Below are positions 35,455 to 45,622 of a stretch of DNA of 64,000 nucleotides, piece after piece. The translations under genes and the position numbers were made by a program. Numbering within the stretch: position 1 is the stretch's first letter; every line of letters begins with the position of its first letter. This DNA comes from Thermus igniterrae ATCC 700962 (lineage in GTDB: Bacteria; Deinococcota; Deinococci; Deinococcales; Thermaceae). The DNA is taken from contig NZ_AQWU01000066.1 in the NCBI RefSeq assembly GCF_000376265.1, positions 1-64,000 of the forward strand, read 5' to 3'. The notes beneath the pieces are model-generated. The model saw only the letters and a program-made list of their open reading frames with translations, ran no database searches and was not told the DNA's origin.

Positions 35455-36146
35455 AAATCCTGGGGCTGCCCCTGGACCCGGTGGGCATGGAGGAGGCCCT
35501 TGCCCGGGTCCAGGGATTTCTGGAGGGGCCGGGCACCCACCAGGTGGTCACCCTGAATCCCGAAATCGTCGTCCGGGCCCAGGAGGACGAGGCCCTGAGG
35601 CGGGCCATCCTCGAGGCCGAGCTGGTCACCCCGGATGGGGTGGGCATCCTCTGGGCGGCCAAGCGGCTCCTGGGCCGGGAGCTTAAGGAGCGGGTCACCG
35701 GGGTGGACCTCACCCTAGCCCTTTTCCGGCGCTTCCCCGGCATCCGGGTCTACCTTCTGGGAGGGAAGCCCGGCGTAGCGGAGCGAGCAGCGGAAGAGGC
35801 CCAAAGGCTCGGGGCCCAGGTGGTGGGGGTGCACCACGGCTACTTCCAGGAGGAGGCCCCGGTGGTGGCCGACATCCGGGCCAAAGCCCCCGATCTCCTC
35901 CTGGTGGGCATGGGGGAGCGCCAGGAGACCTTCATCCACCGCCATAAGGCCCACCTGGGGGCCAGGGTGGCCATGGGCGTAGGGGGCACCCTGGACGTGC
36001 TGGCGGGGGAGGCTTGGCGTCCGCCCCTCTGGGCCCAGCGCCTGGGGGTGGAGTGGCTACTTAGGGTGGGGCTCGACCCCAAGCGCTGGAAACGGGCTCC
36101 CCGGCTTTTCCGCTTCGCCCACATGGTCCTCAGGGAAAGGCGCTAG
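35442..36146 (+). CDS. WecG/TagA/CpsF-family glycosyltransferase
   Basis: 234 residues, the usual size. The conserved blocks are HQVVTLNPEIVV, LVTPDGVGILW, VYLLGGKPG, LLLVGMGERQETFI, MGVGGTLDVLAG and a C-terminal RRAPRLFRF-like tail. These enzymes add N-acetylmannosamine-type sugars to lipid-linked carriers in cell-surface polymers. The sugar is not known here. It lies between the ComB-like and TPR genes in one direction. Confidence 0.88.
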   Translation: MERLEILGLPLDPVGMEEALARVQGFLEGPGTHQVVTLNPEIVVRAQEDEALRRAILEAELVTPDGVGILWAAKRLLGRELKERVTGVDLTLALFRRFPGIRVYLLGGKPGVAERAAEEAQRLGAQVVGVHHGYFQEEAPVVADIRAKAPDLLLVGMGERQETFIHRHKAHLGARVAMGVGGTLDVLAGEAWRPPLWAQRLGVEWLLRVGLDPKRWKRAPRLFRFAHMVLRERR

Positions 36147-36155
36147 AATGCGCCC

Positions 36156-38045
36156 ATGAAGCGCGCTTCGGCCCTTTTCCTCCTCCTGGGGCTTGCCCTG
36201 GCCCAGGGCCTGGTCGTACCCTTTGAGGGCCCCCAGGGGTTCCGCCTGGCCCAGGCCTTCGCCGAGGGGCTGAAGGCCCCGCCCCCCCCCCTGCTGGCCC
36301 TGCTTTTGCCCGACCTGCCCTGGCGGGACAGCTACGACCTGGTGGGGGGGCTTTACACCCCGGCGGGGGCCCGCCTGGCCCTCTCGGCCACGGGGGCGGA
36401 CTGGGTCCTCCTGGGACGGCAGGAGGAAGGGGGCCTGCGGCTCTTCCTGGCCCGGAAGGGGGGGGTCAAGGGAGGGCTCTTCGCCAGCCCGGCCCTGGCC
36501 TGGCTCTGGCTCCAGGGGGAGGGGCTGGCCCCCAGGTTCCGCCCCCTTCCCGAGCCCAAAGCCTCGGAGGAGGCCCTGCGGGCCCTGGCCCAGGGGGAAA
36601 GCCCCGACCCCCTGCACCAATCGGCCCTGGACCTGAAGGAAGGAAGGGGGGCAGGGCTTCTGGAGGGCATCCTTCCCAGGCGCCTCCTCCTCCTGTGGCA
36701 GGGTGAGCTTCCCCCCGCCTACCGCCTCTTCGCCCTCCTTTCCCAGGGCAGGCGGGAGGAGGCCTTGGCCCTAGCCGCCACCCTGCAGGAGGGCGACCTC
36801 CTGGAGCGCACCGCCAGCCACCTGGTCTACCGGGCCCTCGAGGACCCCCGCTGGCAGGCCTCGGCCCGCGCCCTGGCCCGGGCCTTCCCCGAGCTTCCCC
36901 TGGCCTGGGAGGAGGTGAGCTTCGCCGCCTTTGCGGAAGGAAAGGGGGAAGAGGCCAAGGAGGCCCTGCAGAAGGCCCTGGCCCTCCGGCCCGACCACTG
37001 GCTCTACTGGACCAACCTGGGCTGGGCCCTCTACCTCACCGGGGACCTTCCCCGGGCTCTTCTGGCCTCAAAAAGGGCGGTAGCCCTGCGGCCCAACGCC
37101 ACCGCGTACTACAACCTGGGCCTCTTCCGGGCCATCTACGGGGACTTCCTGGGAGCCAAGGCCGCCTACGACCGGGCCCTGCGCCTGGACGAAGGGGAGG
37201 AGTTCCGGGAGGCCCTGAAGGACCTAAAGGAGCGGCAAGAGCCCCTGACCCGCTTCTTCCAGGCCTACCTGGCGGAGCGGGCCGGCCTTCCCGCCGCCGA
37301 GGGCTACCGGGCCTTCCTGGAAGCCCACCCCAAGCACCCCGCCGCCCCCATGGCCCGCCGGGCCCTAACCCGCCTGGACCAGGGGGAAGTGCGCCTGGCC
37401 CTCCTCCGGCTCAGCCTCATCCCCGGGGACCTGGACGCCAGACCCTTCCGCGCCCAGGAAGCGGTCTTCCCCGAGGTACGCCTGGAGGGGGTGCCCTACC
37501 TGCCCCAAGGGGCCCTGGAAACCCGGCTCTGGCGAGAGGGGAACCTGGTGGCCCAGGAGAAGAAACCCCTGGGCTTTCCCCCCCTTACCGCGGGCCTCGA
37601 GGCCGTGGCCCCCGCCGTGAGCCTGCCCGAGCCGGGGCGGTACACCCTGGAGGTCCGCTACGGCCAGGCCCAGGCCCTCCTTCCCCTGGAGGTGGGGCCG
37701 CCCAGCCTGGCCCGGCGCCTGTACGCCCTGGGCCTCGAGGCCAAGGACCTCTCCGACCGCCCCCTCCTCACCCCCAAGGAGGCCCTGGGGGAAAAGGGGG
37801 AGGAGCTCCTTCTGGAGAGGACGCGGCAGGCCCTCAAGGAAGCCGCCCCCCTGGCCACCGCCCCCCGCCTCACCGCCCCCCTGACCAAGGGGCTTTACCG
37901 TGGCAAAAGCGTGCGGGAGCTCCTGCAAAATCCCACCCTGGAGATGGTGCAGACATTCTTTCAGGCCGTCCTGGAGGCCCCGGAACTGCTGGCGGAAAAC
38001 GACGTGGTCAACGCCCTGGTGAACTGGCTCCTTCAGGAGCCGTAA
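36156..38045 (+). CDS. Secreted TPR-repeat protein, function unknown
   Basis: 629 residues with a signal peptide (MKRASALFLLLGLALAQG). Residues about 265-350 hold two to three TPR-like helical pairs (for example HWLYWTNLGWALYLTGDLPRA and TAYYNLGLFRAIYGDFLGA, both ending in a proline- or alanine-type turn). The N-terminal 130 residues and the C-terminal 200 are not recognised. TPRs mediate protein contacts, so it may scaffold an envelope complex. It is 9 bases from the glycosyltransferase stop. Confidence 0.75.
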   Translation: MKRASALFLLLGLALAQGLVVPFEGPQGFRLAQAFAEGLKAPPPPLLALLLPDLPWRDSYDLVGGLYTPAGARLALSATGADWVLLGRQEEGGLRLFLARKGGVKGGLFASPALAWLWLQGEGLAPRFRPLPEPKASEEALRALAQGESPDPLHQSALDLKEGRGAGLLEGILPRRLLLLWQGELPPAYRLFALLSQGRREEALALAATLQEGDLLERTASHLVYRALEDPRWQASARALARAFPELPLAWEEVSFAAFAEGKGEEAKEALQKALALRPDHWLYWTNLGWALYLTGDLPRALLASKRAVALRPNATAYYNLGLFRAIYGDFLGAKAAYDRALRLDEGEEFREALKDLKERQEPLTRFFQAYLAERAGLPAAEGYRAFLEAHPKHPAAPMARRALTRLDQGEVRLALLRLSLIPGDLDARPFRAQEAVFPEVRLEGVPYLPQGALETRLWREGNLVAQEKKPLGFPPLTAGLEAVAPAVSLPEPGRYTLEVRYGQAQALLPLEVGPPSLARRLYALGLEAKDLSDRPLLTPKEALGEKGEELLLERTRQALKEAAPLATAPRLTAPLTKGLYRGKSVRELLQNPTLEMVQTFFQAVLEAPELLAENDVVNALVNWLLQEP

Positions 38046-38106
38046 CGCTGTAACGCCCGCGTAACGCCGGGGAGGGCCTATACTAACCCCGGTCTCATTA
38101 GACCGG
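38042..38106 (+). promoter_or_regulatory. Promoter with three GTAACGC repeats and a palindrome at the start site
   Basis: GTAACGC occurs at 38042-38048, 38050-38056 and 38061-38067. TATACT (38079-38084) follows, and there is no recognisable -35: the repeats occupy that place. Just downstream, CCGGTCT-CATT-AGACCGG (38089-38106) is a perfect 7+7 inverted repeat at the expected transcription start. An activator on the repeats and a repressor or RNA hairpin at the palindrome are possible. Confidence 0.5.
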
Positions 38107-38123
38107 ATTGGAGGCGAATTCAC

Positions 38124-39377
38124 ATGGGTATTTCGGTGTATTGGCGTTTGGGTGTTTTGGCGTTGCTGGCCGCTTTGGGGGCGTGTTCCAGCCCCCAAGG
38201 GGTGGGCCCCAACATGGTGGTGCCGGGCCCCCGGGACGATGCCGGAGGCGACCCCGCCCAGGCCTGTGGGAGCGTGGCCAAGGCCCCCATGGGCCAAGTG
38301 GGGGAGATGACCGTGTGGAACAACGGGACCACCCTCTTCGTGCGGCTTGCCGCAACCGCCCCGTGGCAACTCACGGAAAGCCATGCCTATGCGGGCATCG
38401 CCGCCCCGGGAGGCTGGTGGAGCTTCCCTGCCCAGGCCGTCCACGACCCCTACGTGAACACCTTCACCTACGCCTTCCCCTTGGCCAACCTGGGCGTGAA
38501 CCCAGGGGACACCCTAAAGGTGGCTGGCCACGCCTTCCTCCTCACCCCCAGCTACCGCTTCGCGGAAGGGAAGGCCCAGATGGAGTTCACGGTCCAGCGG
38601 TGCGAAAACGCCCCACCCCCTCCCGGCAAGGACATCGTAGTCTTCAACGACATCAACCCCTTTGACAACGAGAGCATGGCCAACCCCAACAACCAGCTCA
38701 TGGTGCGCAACCTGGTGAACTACACCCACCCAGGCCCCCGCGGTACGGGGACCAAGGTCCTCTTTGACCGGGGGCGGAACTCGGTGTGCGGGGGGACCGG
38801 CGAATGCAGCGATGGCGAGCTGAGCACCATGCGCAGCGTCATCCAAGGGGAAGGGTTCACCATCCAGGAGCTGAACTCGACTCAAGGCTCTATCACCAGC
38901 TTGCCCGGCGATGTCAAGGTCATCTTCCTCTGGAACCCCACGGAAACCTTCGCCAACGGGGAGATCAACGTGCTGAAGCAGTTCGCCAGCGAAGGCGGGC
39001 GCGTGGTCTTCATCGGGGAATGGCAGGGCTACTACGACGCCATCACCCTGGAAAACGACTTCCTGGGCAAGATGGGCGCGGTGATGACCAACACCGGCCA
39101 GGCGGTGGACTGCGGCTACAACACCCTGCCCCAGGCCTCTTTGCGCCCGCACCAGATCACCCAGGGGATGACGAACGTGACCATCGCCTGCTCCTCGGTG
39201 CTGGTGCCAGGCCCCAACGACTACCCCCTTTACTACGACTCCACCAACACCAAGGTCCTCTCCGCCGTGGCCACCATAGACATCACGCCCCTGCCCCTCA
39301 CGCAGGCCAGGCCGCTGCAGATGACCCCTCAGGCCATTCACCCAGGGCTTAACCCTCGGTCATCCACCGGCTACTGA
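38124..39377 (+). CDS. Lipoprotein with a GATase-like domain, function unknown
   Basis: 417 residues. The lipobox LGAC puts the lipidated cysteine at residue 21. GGAGG lies upstream of the ATG. The middle (from about residue 170, KDIVVFNDINPF) alternates strands and helices with VIFLWNPTE and GGRVVFIGEW, resembling glutamine-amidotransferase-like or GldG-like domains without their catalytic residues. Six further cysteines could form disulfides. The first 20 codons use more T-ending codons than the neighbouring genes. It has its own promoter and terminator. Confidence 0.7.
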   Translation: MGISVYWRLGVLALLAALGACSSPQGVGPNMVVPGPRDDAGGDPAQACGSVAKAPMGQVGEMTVWNNGTTLFVRLAATAPWQLTESHAYAGIAAPGGWWSFPAQAVHDPYVNTFTYAFPLANLGVNPGDTLKVAGHAFLLTPSYRFAEGKAQMEFTVQRCENAPPPPGKDIVVFNDINPFDNESMANPNNQLMVRNLVNYTHPGPRGTGTKVLFDRGRNSVCGGTGECSDGELSTMRSVIQGEGFTIQELNSTQGSITSLPGDVKVIFLWNPTETFANGEINVLKQFASEGGRVVFIGEWQGYYDAITLENDFLGKMGAVMTNTGQAVDCGYNTLPQASLRPHQITQGMTNVTIACSSVLVPGPNDYPLYYDSTNTKVLSAVATIDITPLPLTQARPLQMTPQAIHPGLNPRSSTGY

Positions 39378-39391
39378 GGAGGCAAAAGCCA

Positions 39392-39420
39392 ACCTCCCGC
39401 CCTTAAGGCGGGAGGTTTTT
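39392..39420 (+). terminator. Rho-independent terminator of the lipoprotein gene
   Basis: A 10-bp stem ACCTCCCGCC/GGCGGGAGGT (39392-39401, 39407-39416), loop CTTAA, then TTTT. It touches the CCA end of the convergent tRNA gene. Confidence 0.85.
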
Positions 39421-39495
39421 GGTGGAGCCGACGGGACTCGAACCCGTGACCTCCTGAGTGCGATTCAGGCGCGCTCCCAGCTGCGCCACGGCCCC
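39420..39495 (-). tRNA. tRNA-Ala, anticodon CGC
   Basis: 76 bases on the minus strand, folding as a full cloverleaf: acceptor stem GGGGCCG/CGGCTCC, D stem GCGC/GCGC, anticodon stem CCTGA/TCAGG with loop ATCGCAC, T stem ACGGG/CCCGT with TTCGAGT, discriminator A, and an encoded CCA. The G3:U70 pair, the alanine identity element, is present. The anticodon CGC (39462-39460) reads GCG. Confidence 0.95.
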
Positions 39496-39532
39496 ATGCG
39501 CCCTATATGGTAGCCGGGGGCTTGGGCCTTGT

Positions 39533-39871
39533 CTAGTCCCCTTCCCTAAGCCGCACCTCCACCCGGCCGCCCTTGTCCTTCACCGAAAGGGTGGCCTTGG
39601 CCTTGCCCTTGCGGTACTCCGCCTTCCACTCCGCCTTCTTTACCTCGTACTTGGTGCGCACCCAGCCCCGGCGGCGCAGGTCCTCGTCGTGGTAGCGGAA
39701 GACCGCCTCCGCCCGGGAGTAGCCGTAGACCACCAGAACCCCCTTGGGCTCCACCACCCGCTCCACCACCACCGCCTGGGGAAAGAGGTCCACCACCAGG
39801 GTGCCGGTGATGCGGACCTCGAGGGCCCAGGCCAGGCCCAAAAGGGGAAGGAACAGGATCCAGTTCCGCAT
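39533..39871 (-). CDS. Small secreted protein, function unknown
   Basis: 112 residues with a signal peptide (MRNWILFLPLLGLAWA). The mature part begins EVRITGTLVVDLFP and is basic near the middle (RRRGWVRTKYEVKKAEWKAE). It has no cysteine. It is not recognised. The stop lies 38 bases upstream of the tRNA-Ala 5' end on the same strand, and the gene is divergent from the Rad52-like gene. Confidence 0.65.
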   Translation of the reverse strand: MRNWILFLPLLGLAWALEVRITGTLVVDLFPQAVVVERVVEPKGVLVVYGYSRAEAVFRYHDEDLRRRGWVRTKYEVKKAEWKAEYRKGKAKATLSVKDKGGRVEVRLREGD

Positions 39872-39921
39872 GGGCCAAGCCTACCCTCCCGAGGGGGCTG
39901 GGAGGTGAGTTTTCGCTAAAG

Positions 39922-39927
39922 TACACT
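39922..39927 (+). promoter_or_regulatory. -10 box of the Rad52-like gene, leaderless arrangement
   Basis: TACACT, six bases, then the GTG start at 39934. The AAAGG directly before the GTG is too close to serve as a ribosome-binding site. Confidence 0.45.
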
Positions 39928-39933
39928 TAAAGG

Positions 39934-40562
39934 GTGGACGAAGTCTGGCGGAAACTTTCCGAGCCCTTTCCCCCAGGGGAGGTGCAGTGGCGCATAGAGG
40001 CCCTTTCCCGGGACAAAAAACGCGCCCTGGTGGTGCCCTACGTGGACGCCCGCACCGTCTTGGACCGGCTGGACCGGGTGGTGGGGCCCGAGGGATGGCA
40101 CGATGCCTACGAGGTCCTGGCGGATGGGGAACGGGTGGTCCGGGACGAGCGGGGGGAAAGGCGGGAACGCCTGGTGGAGGTCAAGTGCCGCCTCACCCTC
40201 CTGGGCGTCACCAAGGAGGACGTAGGGGAGGGGGACTCCCTCAAGGCGGCCTTCTCCGACGCCCTGAAGCGGGCGGCGGTGAAGTTCGGCGTGGGGCGCT
40301 ACCTCTACCGGTTGGAAAAGCAGTGGGTGGAGTACGACGCGGAAAAGAACCGCTTCACCCCACCCAAGCTGCCGGAGTCCGAGGAGGTCCTCGAGGAGGA
40401 GAAACCCGAGGCCCACCGCCTCATTGACCAGCTCCTGGAGCGGCTAAAGGAAAAGGGGCTAGGCCGGGAAGCGGCCAAAATCATTACCAAATACGGCGGC
40501 TACGGCAAGACCCCGGAGGAGACCCGGCGCCTCTATGGGGAACTCCGGGCCCTGTACAAGGG

Positions 40563-40566
<4 letters not shown>
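39934..40566 (+). CDS. Rad52/Rad22-family (DdrA-like) DNA repair protein
   Basis: 210 residues from the GTG at 39934. The N-terminal 130 residues carry Rad52/DdrA blocks: LSRDKKRALVVPYVDARTV, PEGWHDAYEVL, VKCRLTLLG, and the DALKRAAVKFGVGRYLY helix. The C-terminal 70 residues are charged and end with a short helical domain (GLGREAAKIITKYGGYGKTP). DdrA of Deinococcus protects 3' DNA ends; Rad52 anneals single strands. Which applies here is not known. It overlaps the phosphatase gene by four bases. Confidence 0.85.
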
Positions 40567-42120
<1,554 letters not shown>

Positions 42121-42135
42121 GGGGACCCGGCAAAC

Positions 42136-42159
42136 CTACACCGCGGTGTAGCTCTTTTT
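42136..42159 (+). terminator. Palindrome with T-run, probable terminator of the rsmA operon
   Basis: CTACACCGCGGTGTAG (42136-42151) is a perfect 16-base palindrome followed by CTCTTTTT. As RNA it would form a 6-bp stem with a CGCG loop. Its symmetry also suits a protein operator; a further GGTGTAG half-site occurs at 42202-42208. Confidence 0.55.
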
Positions 42160-42216
42160 CTTACGATAAGCAGGGCACTTACACTGATTAGCCCCGGGGG
42201 TGGTGTAGCCCGCCCC

Positions 42217-42244
42217 TTTTGTCCCGAGGGTGGGGTGGTAAGAT
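42217..42244 (+). promoter_or_regulatory. Candidate promoter of the complex I operon
   Basis: TTTTGT (42217-42222), 16 bases, TAAGAT (42239-42244). An alternative -10 is TACACT at 42180-42185. The 198-base gap between rsmA and nuoA is the longest in the window. Confidence 0.4.
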
Positions 42245-42255
42245 GGGCGGGAAAT

Positions 42256-42290
42256 GAGGCGGGGTGGTGGGGGTGCTGGAGCCCCGCCTC
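42256..42290 (+). promoter_or_regulatory. Leader hairpin of the complex I operon
   Basis: GAGGCGGGG (42256-42264) pairs perfectly with CCCCGCCTC (42282-42290), 9 bp, with a 17-base G-rich loop. No T-run follows, so it is not a terminator. It lies between the promoter candidate and the ribosome-binding site AGGAGGGG of nuoA. Confidence 0.5.
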
Positions 42291-42318
42291 GTGAAGAGAT
42301 GCACGAAAGGAGGGGACC

Positions 42319-42678
42319 TTGGCGCCAATCGCGGAGTATGTGAACGTCCTGATCTACTTGGGGGTGGCCCTCTTCATCGGGGTGGCGGCCCTGGTGGTGG
42401 GGGCCATCCTGGGCCCCAAGAAGCCGGGCCGGGCCAAGCTCATGCCCTACGAGTCGGGCAACGACCCCGCCGGGGAGGTGCGGCGTTTTCCCGTGCACTT
42501 CTACGTGGTGGCCATGCTCTTCATTCTCTTTGACGTGGAGGTGGCCTTCCTCTGGCCCTATGCGGTGAGCGCAGGAGGGCTTGGCCTCTACGGCTTTCTG
42601 GGGGTGCTGGGCTTCACCCTCCTCCTCTTTGTGGGCTTCCTCTACGAGTGGTGGAAGGGGGTGATGCGGTGGCACTGA
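42319..42678 (+). CDS. nuoA: NADH-quinone oxidoreductase subunit Nqo7 (NuoA)
   Basis: 119 residues, as in T. thermophilus Nqo7. The start is TTG at 42319 after AAAGGAGGGGACC. Three membrane helices; the first loop holds YESGNDPAG, which lies near the quinone site. It is the first gene of the 14-gene operon and overlaps nuoB by 10 bases. Confidence 0.96.
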   Translation: MAPIAEYVNVLIYLGVALFIGVAALVVGAILGPKKPGRAKLMPYESGNDPAGEVRRFPVHFYVVAMLFILFDVEVAFLWPYAVSAGGLGLYGFLGVLGFTLLLFVGFLYEWWKGVMRWH

Positions 42679-43214
42679 AGGACCTCTTTGAGCGGGACGT
42701 CCAGGAGCTGGAGCGGGAGGGCATCCTCTTCACCACCCTGGAGAAGCTGGTGGCCTGGGGGCGTTCCAACTCCCTCTGGCCCGCCACCTTCGGCCTGGCC
42801 TGCTGCGCCATTGAGATGATGGCCTCCACCGACGCCAGAAACGACCTGGCCCGCTTCGGGAGCGAGGTCTTCCGGGCAAGCCCCCGCCAGGCGGACGTGA
42901 TGATCGTGGCGGGCCGGCTTTCCAAGAAGATGGCCCCTGTCATGCGGCGGGTCTGGGAGCAGATGCCCGACCCCAAGTGGGTGATCTCCATGGGGGCCTG
43001 CGCCAGCTCAGGGGGGATGTTCAACAACTACGCCATCGTGCAGAACGTGGACTCGGTGGTGCCGGTGGACGTGTACGTGCCCGGCTGCCCCCCGCGCCCC
43101 GAGGCCCTCATCTATGCGGTGATGCAGCTACAGAAAAAGGTGCGGGGCCAGGCGGTCAACGAGCGGGGCGAGAGGCTTCCCCCCGTGGCCGCCTGGAAGC
43201 GCGCCAGGGGGTGA
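42669..43214 (+). CDS. nuoB: NADH-quinone oxidoreductase subunit Nqo6 (NuoB)
   Basis: 181 residues from the GTG at 42669. It holds cluster N2, the last electron carrier before quinone, through Cys45, Cys46, Cys111 and Cys140 (LACCAIE, GACASSG, PGCPPRP). It starts inside the end of nuoA, overlapping it by 10 bases. Confidence 0.97.
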   Translation: MALKDLFERDVQELEREGILFTTLEKLVAWGRSNSLWPATFGLACCAIEMMASTDARNDLARFGSEVFRASPRQADVMIVAGRLSKKMAPVMRRVWEQMPDPKWVISMGACASSGGMFNNYAIVQNVDSVVPVDVYVPGCPPRPEALIYAVMQLQKKVRGQAVNERGERLPPVAAWKRARG

Positions 43215-43217
43215 GGT

Positions 43218-43838
43218 ATGCGGCTCAATAGGGTGCTGGAAGAAGCCCGGGCCAAGGGCTACACCATAGAGGATAACGGCCTCGGCAACCTCTGGGTGGT
43301 GATGCCCCGGGAGGCCTTCAAGGAGGAGATGGTCCACTACAAGGCCCTGGGCTTTAACTACCTGGCGGACATCGTGGGCCTGGACTACCTGGAGTACCCG
43401 GACCCCCGGCCCGAGCGCTTCAGCGTGGTCTATGAGCTGGTCTCCCTGCCGGGGTGGCAGGACGGGGACGGAAGCCGCTTCTTCGTCCGGGTCTATGTGC
43501 CCGAGAAGGACCCCCGCCTGCCCACGGTCACCGACCTCTGGGGGAGCGCCAACTTCCTGGAGCGGGAGGTCTACGACATGTTCGGCATCGTATTTGAAGG
43601 GCACCCCGACCTGCGGAAGATCCTCACCCCGGAGGACCTCGAGGGCCACCCCCTGCGCAAGGACTTCCCCCTGGGGGAGACCCCCACCCTCTTCCGCGAG
43701 GGGCGCTTCATCGTGCCCAGCGAGTTCCGGGCCTCCCTTACCGGGAAGAACCCCGGCCTCACCCTATACCGGGGCGGTAGCCGCAAGGGGTACCGGGCCC
43801 TTTGGGCCGATCTCATGAAGGCCAAGGAGGTCAAATGA
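43218..43838 (+). CDS. nuoC: NADH-quinone oxidoreductase subunit Nqo5 (NuoC)
   Basis: 206 residues, a 30-kDa-type subunit. The signature [20 protein letters not shown] and LRKDFPL are present. It supports the peripheral arm next to Nqo4 and Nqo6. Three bases follow the nuoB stop, and the end overlaps nuoD by four. Confidence 0.96.
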   Translation: MRLNRVLEEARAKGYTIEDNGLGNLWVVMPREAFKEEMVHYKALGFNYLADIVGLDYLEYPDPRPERFSVVYELVSLPGWQDGDGSRFFVRVYVPEKDPRLPTVTDLWGSANFLEREVYDMFGIVFEGHPDLRKILTPEDLEGHPLRKDFPLGETPTLFREGRFIVPSEFRASLTGKNPGLTLYRGGSRKGYRALWADLMKAKEVK

Positions 43839-45055
43839 AGGACTACCTGGACCTGGACCCAAGGGTGGCGGAGGAGCCCAGGGAGCTCCGCACCGAGGTC
43901 ATGACCCTGAACGTGGGGCCGCAACACCCCTCCACCCACGGGGTCTTGCGGGTGGTGGTCACCCTCTCGGGCGAGGAGGTGCTGGACCTCGTCCCCCACA
44001 TCGGCTATCTCCACACGGGCTTTGAGAAGAACATGGAGTTCCGGACGTATACGCAGGTGATCACGTATACGCCCCGGATGGACTACCTCCACTCCTTCGC
44101 CCACGACCTGGCCTACGCCCTGGCGGTGGAGCGGCTGGTGGGGGCGGTGGTGCCTCCCAGGGCGGAGACCATCCGCATCCTCCTCAACGAGCTCTCCCGC
44201 CTGGCCAGCCACCTGGTCTTCCTGGGCACCGGGCTTCTGGACCTGGGGGCCCTCACCCCCTTCTTCTACGCCTTCCGGGAGCGAGAGGCCATCCTGGACC
44301 TCTTTGAGTGGGTGACGGGCCAGCGCTTCCACCACAACTACATCCGCATCGGGGGGGTGAAGGAGGACCTGCCGGAGGAGTTCGTTCCCGAGTTGAAGAA
44401 GCTCCTGGAGGTGCTCCCCCACCGCATTGACGAGTACGAGGCCCTCTTCGCGGAAAGCCCCATCTTCCACGAGCGGGCCCGGGGGGTGGGGGTCATCCCC
44501 CCGGAGGTGGCCATCCACCTGGGGCTTACCGGGGGGTCCCTGCGGGCCAGCGGGGTGAACTACGATGTGCGCAAGGCCTACCCCTACGGCGGGTACGAGA
44601 CCTACCAGTTTGACGTGCCCCTGGGGGAGCACGGGGACGTGTTTGACCGGATGATCGTCCGCATCCGGGAGATGCGGGAGTCGGTGAAGATCATAAGGCA
44701 GGCCCTGGAGCGGCTGGAGCCCGGCCCGGTGCGCGACCCCAACCCCCAGATCACCCCGCCTCCCCGCCACCTCCTGGAGACCTCCATGGAGGCGGTCATC
44801 TACCACTTCAAGCACTACACCGAGGGCTTCCACCCCCCCAAGGGGGAGGTCTACGTGCCCACGGAAAGCGCCCGCGGGGAGCTGGGCTACTACATCGTCT
44901 CCGACGGGGGAAGCATGCCCTACCGGGTCAAGGTGCGGGCCCCCAGCTTCGTCAACCTGCAAAGCCTCCCCTACGCCTGCAAGGGAGAGCAGGTGCCGGA
45001 CATGGTGGCCATCATCGCCAGCCTGGACCCGGTGATGGGGGACGTGGACCGCTGA
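43835..45055 (+). CDS. nuoD: NADH-quinone oxidoreductase subunit Nqo4 (NuoD)
   Basis: 406 residues from the ATG at 43835; the N-terminus is a few residues shorter than in T. thermophilus (409). It forms the quinone cavity with Nqo6: the N-terminal [14 protein letters not shown] loop holds the quinone-binding histidine. The C-terminus ends DPVMGDVDR as in the family. The next gene starts 21 bases on. Confidence 0.96.
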   Translation: MKDYLDLDPRVAEEPRELRTEVMTLNVGPQHPSTHGVLRVVVTLSGEEVLDLVPHIGYLHTGFEKNMEFRTYTQVITYTPRMDYLHSFAHDLAYALAVERLVGAVVPPRAETIRILLNELSRLASHLVFLGTGLLDLGALTPFFYAFREREAILDLFEWVTGQRFHHNYIRIGGVKEDLPEEFVPELKKLLEVLPHRIDEYEALFAESPIFHERARGVGVIPPEVAIHLGLTGGSLRASGVNYDVRKAYPYGGYETYQFDVPLGEHGDVFDRMIVRIREMRESVKIIRQALERLEPGPVRDPNPQITPPPRHLLETSMEAVIYHFKHYTEGFHPPKGEVYVPTESARGELGYYIVSDGGSMPYRVKVRAPSFVNLQSLPYACKGEQVPDMVAIIASLDPVMGDVDR

Positions 45056-45076
45056 GAGGCCGCTTGAGGAGGGAAG

Positions 45077-45622
45077 ATGGGGTTTTTTGACGACAAGCAG
45101 GACTTCCTGGAAGAGACCTTCGCCAAATACCCGCCCGAGGGGCGCCGGGCCGCCATCATGCCCCTGTTGCGGCGGGTGCAGCAGGAAGAAGGCTGGATCA
45201 GGCCTGAGCGGGTGGAGGAGATCGCCAGGCTCACCGGCACCACGGCCACCGAGGTCCTGGGGGTGGCAAGTTTTTACAGCTACTACCAGTTCGTGCCCAC
45301 GGGAAAGTACCACCTCCAGGTCTGCGCCACCCTGAGCTGCAAGCTGGCCGGGGCGGAGGAGCTTTGGGACTACCTCACGGAGGAGCTGGGCATCGCCCCC
45401 GGGGAGGTGACCCCGGACGGGCTTTTCAGCGTGCAGAAGGTGGAGTGCCTGGGGTCCTGCCACACCGCCCCTGTGGTGCAGGTGAACGACGAACCCTATG
45501 TGGAATGCGTGACCCGGGCGAGGCTTGAGGCGCTTCTGGAGGGCCTTAAGGCGGGCAAGCGCATCGAGGAGATCGAGCTCCCCGGCAAATGCGGGCACCA
45601 CGTGCACGAGGTGGAAGTATGA
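45077..45622 (+). CDS. nuoE: NADH-quinone oxidoreductase subunit Nqo2 (NuoE)
   Basis: 181 residues, thioredoxin-like. The [2Fe-2S] cluster N1a is bound by Cys83, Cys88, Cys124 and Cys128 (CATLSC and CLGSC). It starts with ATG at 45077 after AGGAGGGAAG and overlaps nuoF by four bases. Confidence 0.97.
   Translation: MGFFDDKQDFLEETFAKYPPEGRRAAIMPLLRRVQQEEGWIRPERVEEIARLTGTTATEVLGVASFYSYYQFVPTGKYHLQVCATLSCKLAGAEELWDYLTEELGIAPGEVTPDGLFSVQKVECLGSCHTAPVVQVNDEPYVECVTRARLEALLEGLKAGKRIEEIELPGKCGHHVHEVEV

Noticed and set aside
42136-42151. Palindrome as an insertion-sequence end or CRISPR-type repeat
   Set aside because: It occurs once, has no matching partner and no transposase or spacer structure; a T-run beside it fits a terminator better.
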